DNA of 30,147 nt. Origin: Streptomyces katrae (GTDB lineage Bacteria; Actinomycetota; Actinomycetes; Streptomycetales; Streptomycetaceae). The stretch's first letter is position 1, and each line of letters starts with the position of its first letter. The position numbers and the translations under genes are program-made. The notes beneath the pieces are model-generated. The model was not told where the DNA came from, did not search any database, and worked only from the letters and a program-made list of their open reading frames with translations. Shown one piece after another: positions 8,270-15,708 of this stretch. The stretch is from contig NZ_JNZY01000073.1 in NCBI RefSeq assembly GCF_000717655.1, positions 1 to 30,147 of the forward strand. Reading direction: 5' to 3'.

Positions 8270-8308
8270 TGGCCGCTGAACCGTGGAAAACCTTCGCGGA
8301 AGCGGCCA
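8270..8308 (+). promoter_or_regulatory. Leader hairpin upstream of cimA (possible attenuator element)
   Basis: TGGCCGCT (8270-8277) pairs with AGCGGCCA (8301-8308). It precedes the terminator at 8330 by about 20 nt and lies after short open frames such as ATG 8221 (MCLLSS, two adjacent Leu codons). This two-hairpin arrangement resembles an attenuation leader, but no start site or antiterminator pairing is proven. The rest of 8180-8474 shows no supported gene. Confidence 0.35.
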
Positions 8309-8329
8309 TCGTGCCTCAGACCCGCGCGC

Positions 8330-8358
8330 AGACCTCTCGCACCCGCGAGAGGTCTTTT
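8330..8358 (+). terminator. Strong Rho-independent terminator between tetR and cimA
   Basis: AGACCTCTCGC (8330-8340), loop ACCC, GCGAGAGGTCT (8345-8355), then TTTT. It is 150 nt past the tetR stop and 117 nt before the cimA start. It may end the urease-like operon, or act as a conditional terminator in a cimA leader. Confidence 0.85.
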
Positions 8359-8474
8359 CGTTTCCCGGCTCCATTCCTGCCGGGAACGCACTGCGCGGGA
8401 TGATGGGGGCAGTGGCGGCGGCCTGCCCTGGGGCGGGTATCCGGAACCACTCATCCGACAGGAGTCAGATCAGC

Positions 8475-10097
8475 ATGACGACGACAGAGGCGACAGTGCC
8501 GGCCCAGGGTCCCGACGATGGCTTCCACGTCTTCGACACCACCCTGCGCGACGGCGCCCAGCGTGAGGGCATCAACCTCACCGTCGCCGACAAGCTGACG
8601 ATCGCGCGGCACCTGGACGACTTCGGAGTGGGCTTCATCGAGGGCGGCTGGCCGGGTGCCAATCCCCGCGACACCGAGTTCTTCGCCCGCGCCCGGGCCG
8701 AGATCGACTTCAAGCACGCCCAGCTGGTCGCCTTCGGCGCGACGCGGCGGGCGGGCGGCTCGGCCGCCGAGGACCCGCAGGTGCGGGCCCTGCTCGAGTC
8801 GGGGGCCCCGGTGATCACCCTGGTCGCCAAGTCCCACGACCGGCACGTCGAGCTCGCCCTGCGCACCACGCTGGACGAGAACCTGGAGATGGTCCGGGAC
8901 ACGGTCTCCCACCTGGTCGCCCAGGGCCGCCGCGTCTTCGTCGACTGCGAGCACTTCTTCGACGGTTACCGGGCCAACGCCGAGTACGCGAAGTCCGTCG
9001 TGCGCACCGCCCACGAGGCCGGCGCCGACGTCGTCATCCTCTGCGACACCAACGGCGGCATGCTGCCGGCCCAGGTCACGGCGACCGTCGCGACCGTACT
9101 CGCCGACACCGGGGCGCGCCTGGGCATCCACGCCCAGGACGACACCGGCTGCGCCGTCGCCAACACCCTGGCCGCCGTCGACGCCGGCGCCACGCACGTG
9201 CAGTGCACGGCGAACGGCTACGGCGAGCGGGTCGGCAACGCCAACCTCTTCCCCGTCGTCGCCGCGCTGGAGATCAAGTACGGGCGCCAGGTGCTGCCCG
9301 TCGGTGCGCTCGCCGAGATGACCCGCATCTCGCACGCCATCGCCGAGGTCGTGAACCTGACCCCGTCCACGCACCAGCCGTACGTCGGCGTCTCGGCCTT
9401 CGCCCACAAGGCGGGCCTGCACGCCTCGGCCATCAAGGTCGACCCGGACCTGTACCAGCACATCGACCCGGAGCGGGTCGGCAACACCATGCGGATGCTG
9501 GTCTCCGACATGGCCGGGCGCGCCTCCATCGAGCTCAAGGGCAAGGAGCTCGGCGTCGACCTCGGCGGGGACCGCGCGCTGGTGTCCCGGGTCGTCGAGC
9601 GGGTCAAGGAGCGGGAGCTCTCGGGTTATACGTACGAGGCCGCCGACGCCTCCTTCGAGCTGCTGCTGCGTGCGGAGGTCGAGGGCCGCGCCCGCAAGTA
9701 CTTCCGTACGGAGTCCTGGCGGGCCATCGTCGAGGACCGCCCGGACGGCACCCACGCCAACGAGGCCACGGTCAAGCTGTGGGCCAAGGGCGAGCGGATC
9801 GTCGCCACGGCGGAGGGCAACGGCCCGGTCAACGCCCTGGACCGGGCGCTGCGGGTCGCACTGGAGCGCTTCTACCCCCAGCTGGCCAAGTTCGAGCTGA
9901 TCGACTACAAGGTCCGCATCCTGGAGGGCAAGCACGGCACGGAGTCCACGACCCGCGTCCTGATCGCCACGACGGACGGCAGCCGCGAGTGGTCGACGGT
10001 GGGCGTGGCCCCCAACGTGATCGCCGCGTCCTGGCAGGCCCTGGAGGACGCCATCACCTACGGGCTCCTCCACGCCGGCGTGGAACCCGCCGAGTAG
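8475..10097 (+). CDS. cimA: Citramalate synthase / LeuA-type acyltransferase
   Basis: 540 residues. The ATG at 8475 is preferred because AGGAG lies 10 nt upstream; the frame extends to 8283 without another ribosome site. Residues ~15-290 form an HMGL-like TIM barrel with both family signatures: FDTTLRDGAQREGIN near the start and HAQDDTGCAVANTLAAVDAG with NGYGERVGNANL near residue 230. The last ~120 residues (ELLLRAEVEGRARKYF ... TRVLIATTDG) match the LeuA allosteric dimerisation domain. The length and the AQREGI variant point to the citramalate synthase (CimA) family, which condenses pyruvate and acetyl-CoA to (R)-citramalate in a threonine-independent isoleucine route. A second 2-isopropylmalate synthase role cannot be excluded. 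Branched-chain genes elsewhere in the window fit either role. Confidence 0.9.
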   Translation: MTTTEATVPAQGPDDGFHVFDTTLRDGAQREGINLTVADKLTIARHLDDFGVGFIEGGWPGANPRDTEFFARARAEIDFKHAQLVAFGATRRAGGSAAEDPQVRALLESGAPVITLVAKSHDRHVELALRTTLDENLEMVRDTVSHLVAQGRRVFVDCEHFFDGYRANAEYAKSVVRTAHEAGADVVILCDTNGGMLPAQVTATVATVLADTGARLGIHAQDDTGCAVANTLAAVDAGATHVQCTANGYGERVGNANLFPVVAALEIKYGRQVLPVGALAEMTRISHAIAEVVNLTPSTHQPYVGVSAFAHKAGLHASAIKVDPDLYQHIDPERVGNTMRMLVSDMAGRASIELKGKELGVDLGGDRALVSRVVERVKERELSGYTYEAADASFELLLRAEVEGRARKYFRTESWRAIVEDRPDGTHANEATVKLWAKGERIVATAEGNGPVNALDRALRVALERFYPQLAKFELIDYKVRILEGKHGTESTTRVLIATTDGSREWSTVGVAPNVIAASWQALEDAITYGLLHAGVEPAE

Positions 10098-10110
10098 CCG
10101 AGCCGGACTC

Positions 10111-10158
10111 ACCCCACCCCCCTGCCCCCGGGACGGGGACGCAGGGGGGTGGGGTTTA
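10111..10158 (+). terminator. Rho-independent terminator after cimA
   Basis: Perfect 14-bp stem CCCCACCCCCCTGC (10112-10125) with GCAGGGGGGTGGGG (10141-10154), followed by TTT. It starts 14 nt after the cimA stop. Confidence 0.88.
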
Positions 10159-10191
10159 TGTCCTGTTCACACAGGAAAGCGGCGGTTCCGG

Positions 10192-10197
10192 TAGCGT
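10192..10197 (+). promoter_or_regulatory. -10 element of a probable leaderless promoter
   Basis: TAGCGT lies exactly 7 nt before the ATG at 10205, so transcription would begin at or next to the start codon. There is no good ribosome site. The candidate -35 TTCACA at 10166 is 20 nt away and weak. The same GTAGCGTCGG sequence stands in the same position before the HAD gene at 27665. Confidence 0.55.
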
Positions 10198-10204
10198 CGG
10201 GGAC

Positions 10205-11551
10205 ATGAGGACCAGGCTGATACCCGTACGTTCCGGCCGGCTGCTGGCCGGTCTGCTGCTGGCCCTGTCCGCGACCGCCCTCGTGGCCGCGCCGCAGGCA
10301 TCGGCGGCCACCGGACCCGCTGCCGTGGCGGAGGCCCTCAAGCAGGGCCCGGTCTACGTGGACCCCCGCGCCGAGGCGCAGCTGCCGAAGGCCCAGGCGG
10401 ACGCACTGGCGAAGAAGATCAAGGATGCCGGGAAGCCGGTGTTCGTCGCCGTGCTGCCGGCCACCGCGGAGTTCCCGGCCGACAGCGTGCTGCGTACGGT
10501 CCGGGCCGAGACGGGCATCACCGGGCTCTACGCGATCCGGCTCGGCGACGGCTTCAACGCGGGTGCCGACCGGGCGGTCATGCCCACCAACGCCGTCCGC
10601 AACCTGACCGATGCCGTGAAGGCCGGCGGGCCCGTGGACGCGGGCACGCAGCTGAACAACTTCGTGGACCAGGCCCTGGCCCAGGCCAAGGGCGGAGCCC
10701 CGGCCTCCTGGGGCGACTCCGGCAGCGGCGGCGGAGCCCCGGTAGGCGGGCTGATCACGCTCGGCGCGGTGGCCGCGATCGGCGGCGGCGGTGCGTACGC
10801 GCTGGTGCGCCGGAACCGCAAGAAGAAGGAAGAGGCGGAGCGCGAGGCCATCGAGAAGCTGCGCGTGGTCGTCGACGAGGACATCACCGCGTTCGGCGAG
10901 GAACTCGACCGGCTGGACTTCCACCCCGGTGAGCCCGGCGCGGACGACGCCATGCGGGCGGACTACGAAAAGGGCCTCGACTCGTACGAGAAGGCCAAGG
11001 ACATCATGGCCTCGGTCCGGCACCCCGATGAGGTCAGGGGAGTCACCCAGTCCCTGGAGGACGGCCGGTTCGCGCTGGCGAGCCTCGACGCCCGCCGTGA
11101 GGGCAGGCCGCTGCCCGAACGCCGTTCGCCCTGCTTCTTCGACCCGCGGCACGGGCCGAGTATGGAGGACGCCGACTGGGCGCCGGCCGGCGGGGCGGCG
11201 CGTACCGTCCCCGTGTGTGCGGCGGACGCCGTCCGCCTGCGCGAGGGCAAGGACCCGATGGTCCGCACGGTCGACACCGCGTACGGGCCGCGCCCGTACT
11301 ACGACGCAGGCCCGGCGTACGGCCCCTGGGCGGGCGGATACTTCGGCGGCGGCATCCTGCCCGGCCTGCTCGTGGGCACGCTGCTCGGCTCGATGATGTC
11401 GAGCCCCGCCTACGCCTCCGACATGGGCGGCTACGACGGCGGGGACTACTCCGGCGCCGACTTCAACTCCTCCGACTTCGGGGGAGGGGACTTCGGCGGC
11501 GGCGGTGGGTTCGACGGAGGCGGCGGCTTCGACGGTGGGGGCGGCTTCTAG
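10205..11551 (+). CDS. Secreted/membrane-anchored protein with TPM-like domain and Gly-rich tail
   Basis: 448 residues. Residues 1-34 form a Sec signal peptide (RTRLIPVRSGR, a hydrophobic core, ASA cleavage site). Residues ~40-160 (VYVDPRAEAQLPKAQADAL, PVFVAVLPATAEFP, GLYAIRLGDGFNAG) resemble the TPM/YgcG-type extracytoplasmic domain; this is a tentative match. A membrane segment at ~181-199 is followed by a basic stop-transfer sequence RRNRKKK. Next comes a charged helical cytoplasmic part (to ~300), then a Cys-containing section, a second hydrophobic run near 379-400 (GILPGLLVGTLLGSMM) and a tail rich in Gly, Asp and Phe ending in repeated FDGGGG units. Function unknown. The start at 10205 fits both the signal peptide and the leaderless promoter. 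A terminator isolates it from cimA. Confidence 0.8.
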   Translation: MRTRLIPVRSGRLLAGLLLALSATALVAAPQASAATGPAAVAEALKQGPVYVDPRAEAQLPKAQADALAKKIKDAGKPVFVAVLPATAEFPADSVLRTVRAETGITGLYAIRLGDGFNAGADRAVMPTNAVRNLTDAVKAGGPVDAGTQLNNFVDQALAQAKGGAPASWGDSGSGGGAPVGGLITLGAVAAIGGGGAYALVRRNRKKKEEAEREAIEKLRVVVDEDITAFGEELDRLDFHPGEPGADDAMRADYEKGLDSYEKAKDIMASVRHPDEVRGVTQSLEDGRFALASLDARREGRPLPERRSPCFFDPRHGPSMEDADWAPAGGAARTVPVCAADAVRLREGKDPMVRTVDTAYGPRPYYDAGPAYGPWAGGYFGGGILPGLLVGTLLGSMMSSPAYASDMGGYDGGDYSGADFNSSDFGGGDFGGGGGFDGGGGFDGGGGF

Positions 11552-11585
11552 AACCGCCCCCGGCCCCGGCGCTGGGTCAGGCGGG

Positions 11586-12200
11586 TCAGGCCTGCTTGAT
11601 GGCCGAGATGTCGAAGGTCAGCTTCACCTTGTCGCTGACCATGACGCCGCCGGCCTCCAGCGCGGCGTTCCAGGTCAGGCCCCAGTCGGAGCGCAGGATC
11701 TCGGCGGAGCCCTCGAAGCCGACGCGCTCGTTGCCGTAGACGTCGGTGGCCGAGCCGTTGAACTCCAGGTCGATGGAGAGCGGGCGGGTCACGTCCTTGA
11801 TCGTCAGCTCGCCGGTGATGCGGTACTTGTCGCCGCCGAGCTGGGCCGCCTCGGTGGAGCGGAAGGTCATCAGCGGGAAGGACTCCGTGTCGAAGAAGTC
11901 CGCGCTGCGCAGGTGGCCGTCGCGGTCGGCGATGCCGGTGTCCACGGAGGCGACCTTCACCTCGAGGGAGGCGGCGGAGCGGGCCGGGTCGCTGCCGTCC
12001 AGCTGCAGGGTGCCGGCGTAGTCGGCGAAGCTGCCGCGGACGTTGGTCACCATCGCGTGGCGGACGGTGAAGCCGATGCTGCTGTGGGCGGCGTCGATGA
12101 CGTAGTCGCCGGTGAGGGCGGCCAGGGCCGGGTCCACCTCGAGAGTGGCGACGGCGGCGCTGGTGGTGGTGTCCTGGCTGCGGCGGGTGAAGAGACCCAT
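11586..12200 (-). CDS. YceI-family lipocalin-like protein
   Basis: 204 residues. The YceI-like beta-barrel domain covers about residues 30-200: GDYVIDAAHSSIGFTVRHAM, DGHLRSADFFDTESFPLMTF, ITGELTIKDVTRPL and GFEGSAEILRSDWGLTW are characteristic. Family members bind polyisoprenoid or other amphiphilic lipids. This one has no signal peptide (MGLFTRRSQD), so it is probably cytoplasmic, as is common in actinobacteria. The ATG at 12200 has AAGGAG 6 nt upstream; the longer frame to 12278 runs through the promoter. The upstream region carries a near-consensus promoter covered by two GTTSAA-type palindromes, so expression is probably controlled by a MarR-type repressor. Confidence 0.92.
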   Translation of the reverse strand: MGLFTRRSQDTTTSAAVATLEVDPALAALTGDYVIDAAHSSIGFTVRHAMVTNVRGSFADYAGTLQLDGSDPARSAASLEVKVASVDTGIADRDGHLRSADFFDTESFPLMTFRSTEAAQLGGDKYRITGELTIKDVTRPLSIDLEFNGSATDVYGNERVGFEGSAEILRSDWGLTWNAALEAGGVMVSDKVKLTFDISAIKQA

Positions 12201-12235
12201 GATCTGCTCCTTGGGGGGTGCCCTGCTCGGTGTTG

Positions 12236-12249
12236 GTTGAACTTTCAAC
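12236..12249. promoter_or_regulatory. MarR-like palindromic operator, start-proximal
   Basis: On the - strand GTTGAA-AG-TTCAAC, a perfect 6-2-6 palindrome just downstream of the -10 of the yceI promoter. A repressor here would block initiation. Confidence 0.65.
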
Positions 12250-12256
12250 GAGAACG

Positions 12257-12286
12257 ACGCTAGACCCATTCCGTTCAAATTTCAAC
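12257..12286 (-). promoter_or_regulatory. yceI promoter with a second, imperfect operator
   Basis: On the - strand, -35 TTGAAA (12285-12280) and -10 TAGCGT (12262-12257) are separated by 17 nt, close to the vegetative sigma factor consensus. The -35 lies inside GTTGAAATTTGAAC (12286-12273), a one-mismatch copy of the palindrome at 12236. The two copies are 37 nt apart centre to centre. Confidence 0.65.
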
Positions 12287-12309
12287 ATTCCGGGGCCATG
12301 TCACGCCGA

Positions 12310-12328
12310 TTTGTGGACACTCCACAAA
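12310..12328. promoter_or_regulatory. Perfect palindrome upstream of pccB
   Basis: TTTGTGGA-cac-TCCACAAA, perfect 8-bp arms, in the divergent yceI/pccB region, 129 nt before the pccB start. Candidate operator for an unknown regulator. It has no T run to suggest a terminator. Confidence 0.5.
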
Positions 12329-12373
12329 GGAGGGCCGTCCCGCCTGGTGGTGTCCGCGCATCACGTGGCGGTT

Positions 12374-12390
12374 CTGTCCGGGCCGGACAG
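12374..12390. promoter_or_regulatory. Second palindrome upstream of pccB
   Basis: CTGTCCGG-g-CCGGACAG, perfect 8-bp arms, flanked by GTT and CGGAAC that extend the dyad imperfectly. It lies 67 nt before the pccB start, so it could overlap or flank the promoter. Confidence 0.45.
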
Positions 12391-12445
12391 CGGAACACAC
12401 CCGAGACTGTGTGGAACCAACGGAGGTTTTTCTTCGACCGCTTCG

Positions 12446-12451
12446 TAAGGT
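12446..12451 (+). promoter_or_regulatory. -10 element of a probable leaderless pccB promoter
   Basis: TAAGGT is 6 nt before the pccB ATG (12458). The only ribosome-site-like sequence, CGGAGG, is about 30 nt away, too far to be used. No clear -35 is seen. Confidence 0.5.
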
Positions 12452-12457
12452 CGATAC

Positions 12458-14041
12458 ATGACCGTTGTGGACCAGACTCCGAGCGAGCCGACGGACGCCC
12501 GCGGGCGCGTGGCCGAGCTGCACTCCCTGCGTGAGCAGGCGCGGCGTGGACCCAGTGACCGGGCGACCGAGGCGCAGCACGCCAAGGGCAAGCTGACCGC
12601 GCGCGAGCGCATCGCGCTGCTGCTCGACGAGGGTTCCTTCAAGGAGGTCGAGCAGCTGCGCCGCCACCGGGCGACCGGTTTCGGCCTCGAGGGCAAGAAG
12701 CCGTACACCGACGGCGTCATCACAGGCTGGGGCACGGTCGAGGGCCGCACGGTCTTCGTCTACGCGCACGACTTCCGCATCTTCGGCGGCGCCCTGGGCG
12801 AGGCCCACGCCACGAAGATCCACAAGATCATGGACATGGCCATCGCGGCCGGTGCTCCGCTGGTCTCCCTGAACGACGGCGCCGGCGCCCGCATCCAGGA
12901 GGGCGTCTCCGCGCTCGCCGGCTACGGCGGCATCTTCCAGCGCAACACCAAGGCCTCGGGTGTCATCCCGCAGATCTCGGTCATGCTGGGCCCGTGCGCC
13001 GGCGGCGCCGCGTACTCGCCGGCCCTGACCGACTTCGTGTTCATGGTCCGCGAGACCTCGCAGATGTTCATCACCGGCCCCGACGTCGTCCGTGCCGTCA
13101 CCGGTGAGGAGATCTCCCAGAACGGCCTCGGCGGCGCCGACGTGCACGCAGAGACCTCCGGCGTCGCGCACTTCGCGTACGACGACGAGGAGACCTGCAT
13201 CTCCGAGGTGCGCTACCTCATCTCGATGCTGCCCTCCAACAACCGGGAGAACCCGCCGGTCCACGAGACCTCCGACCCCGCCGACCGGCGCTCGGACGTC
13301 CTGCTGGACCTGGTCCCCGCGGACGGCAACCGCCCGTACGACATGCTCAAGGTGATCGAGGAGCTCGTCGACGAAGGCGACGTCCTCGAGATCCACGAGC
13401 GCTGGGCCCGCAACATCATCTGCGCTCTGGCCCGGCTCGACGGCCAGGTCGTCGGCATCGTCGCCAACCAGCCCGGCCACCTCGCCGGCGTCCTGGACAT
13501 CGAGGCCTCCGAGAAGGCCGCGCGCTTCGTCCAGATGTGCGACGCCTTCAACATCCCGATCATCACGCTGCTGGACGTCCCCGGCTTCCTGCCGGGCGTC
13601 GACCAGGAGCACGGCGGCATCATCCGCCACGGCGCCAAGCTCCTGTACGCGTACTGCAACGCCACGGTCCCGCGGATCTCGCTGATCCTGCGCAAGGCCT
13701 ACGGCGGCGCGTACATCGTCATGGACTCCCAGTCCATCGGCGCGGACATCACGTACGCCTGGCCGACCAACGAGATCGCGGTCATGGGCGCCGAGGGCGC
13801 CGCGAACGTCATCTTCCGCAAGCAGATCGCGGAGGCCGAGGACCCCGAGGCGATGCGCGCGCGCATGGTCAAGGAGTACAAGGCCGAGCTGATGCACCCG
13901 TACTACGCCGCCGAACGCGGTCTCGTCGACGACGTCATCGACCCGGCGGAGACCCGCGAAACCCTGATCAGCGCACTGGCGATGCTCCGCAGCAAGCACG
14001 CCGACCTGCCGTCCCGCAAGCACGGCAACCCGCCGCAGTAA
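12458..14041 (+). CDS. pccB: Propionyl-CoA carboxylase beta subunit (carboxyltransferase)
   Basis: 527 residues, a crotonase-fold carboxyltransferase of the acyl-CoA carboxylase type. It transfers CO2 from biotin on the alpha subunit to propionyl-CoA, giving (S)-methylmalonyl-CoA for polyketides and odd-chain metabolism. Seen: KGKLTARERI near the N-terminus, the oxyanion-hole glycines in GPCAGGAAYSPA (N half) and LRKAYGGAYIVMDSQSIGAD (C half), and VPGFLPGVDQEHGGIIRHG. The Asp in VMDSQ (residue 423) corresponds to the position (Asp422 in S. coelicolor PccB) known to favour propionyl-CoA. The sequence is nearly the same as the S. coelicolor protein as I remember it. The biotinylated alpha subunit is not in the window. 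pccE follows after 23 nt. Confidence 0.96.
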   Translation: MTVVDQTPSEPTDARGRVAELHSLREQARRGPSDRATEAQHAKGKLTARERIALLLDEGSFKEVEQLRRHRATGFGLEGKKPYTDGVITGWGTVEGRTVFVYAHDFRIFGGALGEAHATKIHKIMDMAIAAGAPLVSLNDGAGARIQEGVSALAGYGGIFQRNTKASGVIPQISVMLGPCAGGAAYSPALTDFVFMVRETSQMFITGPDVVRAVTGEEISQNGLGGADVHAETSGVAHFAYDDEETCISEVRYLISMLPSNNRENPPVHETSDPADRRSDVLLDLVPADGNRPYDMLKVIEELVDEGDVLEIHERWARNIICALARLDGQVVGIVANQPGHLAGVLDIEASEKAARFVQMCDAFNIPIITLLDVPGFLPGVDQEHGGIIRHGAKLLYAYCNATVPRISLILRKAYGGAYIVMDSQSIGADITYAWPTNEIAVMGAEGAANVIFRKQIAEAEDPEAMRARMVKEYKAELMHPYYAAERGLVDDVIDPAETRETLISALAMLRSKHADLPSRKHGNPPQ

Positions 14042-14064
14042 CCAGCGAAGGAGACCTGCCACCC

Positions 14065-14268
14065 ATGAGCAAGACTGCCGACACCCTGCTGCGCGTCGAG
14101 AAGGGCAACGCCGCCCCCGAGGAGCTGGCCGCGATCACCGCGATCCTGCTGGCCCGCGCCGCGGCCACCCCGCAGGAGCCCTCGGTGCACCGCATCGGCT
14201 CCCAGGCCCGCTGGCGCCGCCTGGAACGCACCCCCGGCTTCCGCGCCCCGCACAGCTGGCAGGGCTAG
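14065..14268 (+). CDS. pccE: Acyl-CoA carboxylase epsilon subunit
   Basis: 67 residues. ATG 14065 has GAAGGAG about 10 nt upstream. The N-terminal half (LLRVEKGNAAPEELAAITAILLA) and the ending SQARWRRLERTPGFRAPHSWQG are the hallmarks of the small actinobacterial AccE/PccE epsilon subunits. These bind the alpha-beta complex and raise its activity. Adjacent to pccB, with a shared terminator. Confidence 0.92.
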   Translation: MSKTADTLLRVEKGNAAPEELAAITAILLARAAATPQEPSVHRIGSQARWRRLERTPGFRAPHSWQG

Positions 14269-14276
14269 TCCCTGTA

Positions 14277-14317
14277 CGAAGCCCCCGTCCGTACGCCGCG
14301 TACGGACGGGGGCTTCG
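14277..14317 (+). terminator. Hairpin terminator after pccE
   Basis: Perfect 19-bp stem, 14277-14295 and 14299-14317, with a CCG loop, 8 nt after the pccE stop. No T run. Confidence 0.8.
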
Positions 14318-14653
14318 CCGTGCCCGGGCGGGTGTCAGTCCCGGGTCACTCGCCTCCAGGGGCACGGCCAGGCCGAAGCGCCGGGCGTCCGGCCGCAGCG
14401 GCCGGGAGAGGTCCCGCCTGAGGAACGACTCCGGCGGGATGCGCAGGGCGGACTCGCCGCCCCGGTCCCCGTCGATCCCGCGGCGGCACGCGCCGGGCGG
14501 ACCGCGCGGACCCGTCCTGCCGGCTCTCGTGGAACGCCGTACGCGTCGCCGCGGGTCACGGACATCCCATCACCTCGGAACCCGCCGCTCGCAGACCGGG
14601 CCGACGAGACGATCCCACAACGGGCCGCGGACCGGGGCCTGCCCCGTGCGGGG
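14318..14653. other. Intergenic stretch; possible decayed reading frame on the - strand
   Basis: No intact gene. On the - strand a start at about 14565 (MSVTRGDAYGVPREPAGR) opens a frame of poor composition. A neighbouring frame (about 14470-14340) reads DRGGESALRIPPESFLRR then RPDARRFGLAVPLEASD with good third-position GC, as if one gene had shifted frame. I do not recognise a family, so this may be a gene remnant or chance. Confidence 0.3.
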
Positions 14654-14699
14654 AAAAAACGGAACGCCGGGATCCCTGTGGAAGGGGATCCCGGCGTTC
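14654..14699 (-). terminator. Rho-independent terminator of the second conservon
   Basis: GAACGCCGGGATCCC (14662-14676) pairs perfectly with GGGATCCCGGCGTTC (14685-14699), 8-nt loop. On the - strand it is followed by a T run (A run at 14654-14659). It lies 18 nt past the cvnD2 stop. Confidence 0.9.
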
Positions 14700-14716
14700 G
14701 CGCTGGACGGGGAGGC

Positions 14717-15085
14717 CTACCGCAGGCGGGCCATGAGGGCGTGCTCGACGAGCGTGATGAGCGCGCTCTTGGCGTCCGCGCGGTGGCGGGCGTCGGTGGT
14801 GATGATCGGTGCGTCCGGGCCGATCTGCAGGGCCTCGCGGACTTCCTCCGGCGTGTACGGCTGATGCCCGTCGAAGCCGTTGAGGGCGATGACGAACGGC
14901 AGGCCGCTGTTCTCGAAGTAGTCGACCGCGGGGAAGCAGTCGGCGAGGCGGCGGGTGTCGACGAGGACGACGGCACCGATGGCGCCGCGGACGAGGTCGT
15001 CCCACATGAACCAGAACCGGTCCTGACCGGGGGTACCGAAGAGGTACAGGATCAGGTCCTGGTCCAGGGTGATGCGGCCGAAGTC
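14717..15085 (-). pseudogene. cvnD2: Conservon Ras-like GTPase CvnD, P-loop half missing
   Basis: The frame is recognisable from DFGRITLDQDLILYLFGTPG (15085 down) to LVEHALMARLR and TAG at 14717. It holds the G3-like TPGQD, the switch segment FWFMWDDLVRGAIG, the G4-like ALNGFDG and RHRADAKSALITLVEHA. A normal CvnD is about 190 residues and starts with a Walker A P-loop (GxxGxGKTT type) and switch I. Here roughly the first 70 residues, with start codon and P-loop, are absent; the sequence jumps from cvnC codons straight into mid-cvnD in another frame. As written it cannot bind GTP. The break lies at the end of a 99-nt block identical to 19871-19969, so an assembly deletion is the likeliest cause. 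CvnD normally acts as the membrane-associated GTPase switch of the conservon. Confidence 0.8.
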
Positions 15086-15086
15086 C
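14988..15086. repeat. 99-nt block in cvnD identical to 19871-19969
   Basis: The two copies match over exactly 99 nt. To the left they differ by ordinary substitutions. To the right is the cvnC/cvnD deletion junction in both copies. Confidence 0.9.
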
Positions 15087-15087
15087 C

Positions 15088-15615
15088 CCTTTCGAGCAGT
15101 GTCACATCTGGCTGGCCGCCGGCAGACTCGTCGCCGCCGGGCTGGTGAATGGCGACAAGGCCCGCCTCCGCCAGGTCGGCGACGAGGATTCGGGCGACAC
15201 CAAGAGGAATGGAGAGAAGTGCCGAGATCTCCGCGACGGATTTGATCTCCTGGCACAGGCGGCAGATGCGCTGGTGCTCGGGCAACTGCCCTTGCAGCCG
15301 CGCGGGATCGGCCGTGGTACTGACCAGCGCCTCGATGGCGAGCTGGTAGCGCGGCCGGGTACGGCCGCCGGTCATTGCGTACGGACGCACCAGCGGGTTG
15401 TGTGCCTTCGGGGCCTGCGGCGACCCACGATGGGGCTGCTGCGGAGGCCGGTGAGGCGGCTGGGCCTGCTGGGGCTGGCCGTACGGCTGCTGGTAGGGGT
15501 TCTGCTCCGGCACGGGCCGGCTGGGAGCGGAGGGAAAGTTGAAGCGGTTCTGGTCGTGCTGCCCACCCTGCGGCTGCTGCGCGCCGCCATAAGGATGACC
15601 TCCGGGTGTTGTCAC
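15088..15615 (-). CDS. cvnC2: Conservon DUF742 protein CvnC, 3' end lost
   Basis: GTG 15615 follows GGAGG by 4 nt. The N-terminal third is Pro/Gln/Gly-rich (PHRPPQQPHR, PQQAQ) and disordered. Then comes the conserved DUF742 winged-helix core: LVRPYAMTGGRTRPRYQLAIE, LPEHQRICRLCQEIKSVAEI, LGVARILVADLAEAGLVAIH, QPDVTLLER. The usual last residues of CvnC are missing after LLER (15088); the frame runs on into cvnD sequence out of phase and stops at 15052. Family role: partner of CvnB and CvnD in the membrane-proximal complex controlled by CvnA. The gene lies 93 nt after cvnB2. Confidence 0.8.
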
Positions 15616-15708
15616 GTTTCCTCCTCCGACTCCAAGAACGCAGTACTCCCTGTGGAACCGCGCCACCGCACCCTATGGTGCGATGACGCGAAACGCACTG
15701 CCTGTTTG

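Noticed and set aside
8220..8360. T-box riboswitch before cimA
   Set aside because: No T-box consensus bulge or specifier-loop arrangement could be found; only hairpins and a terminator are supported.
8451..10112. 553-codon - strand frame opposite cimA
   Set aside because: Compositional shadow; cimA is unambiguous on the + strand.
12275..14062. 595-codon open frame on the - strand opposite pccB
   Set aside because: Antisense shadow of pccB with no family features; it also crosses the divergent promoter region.
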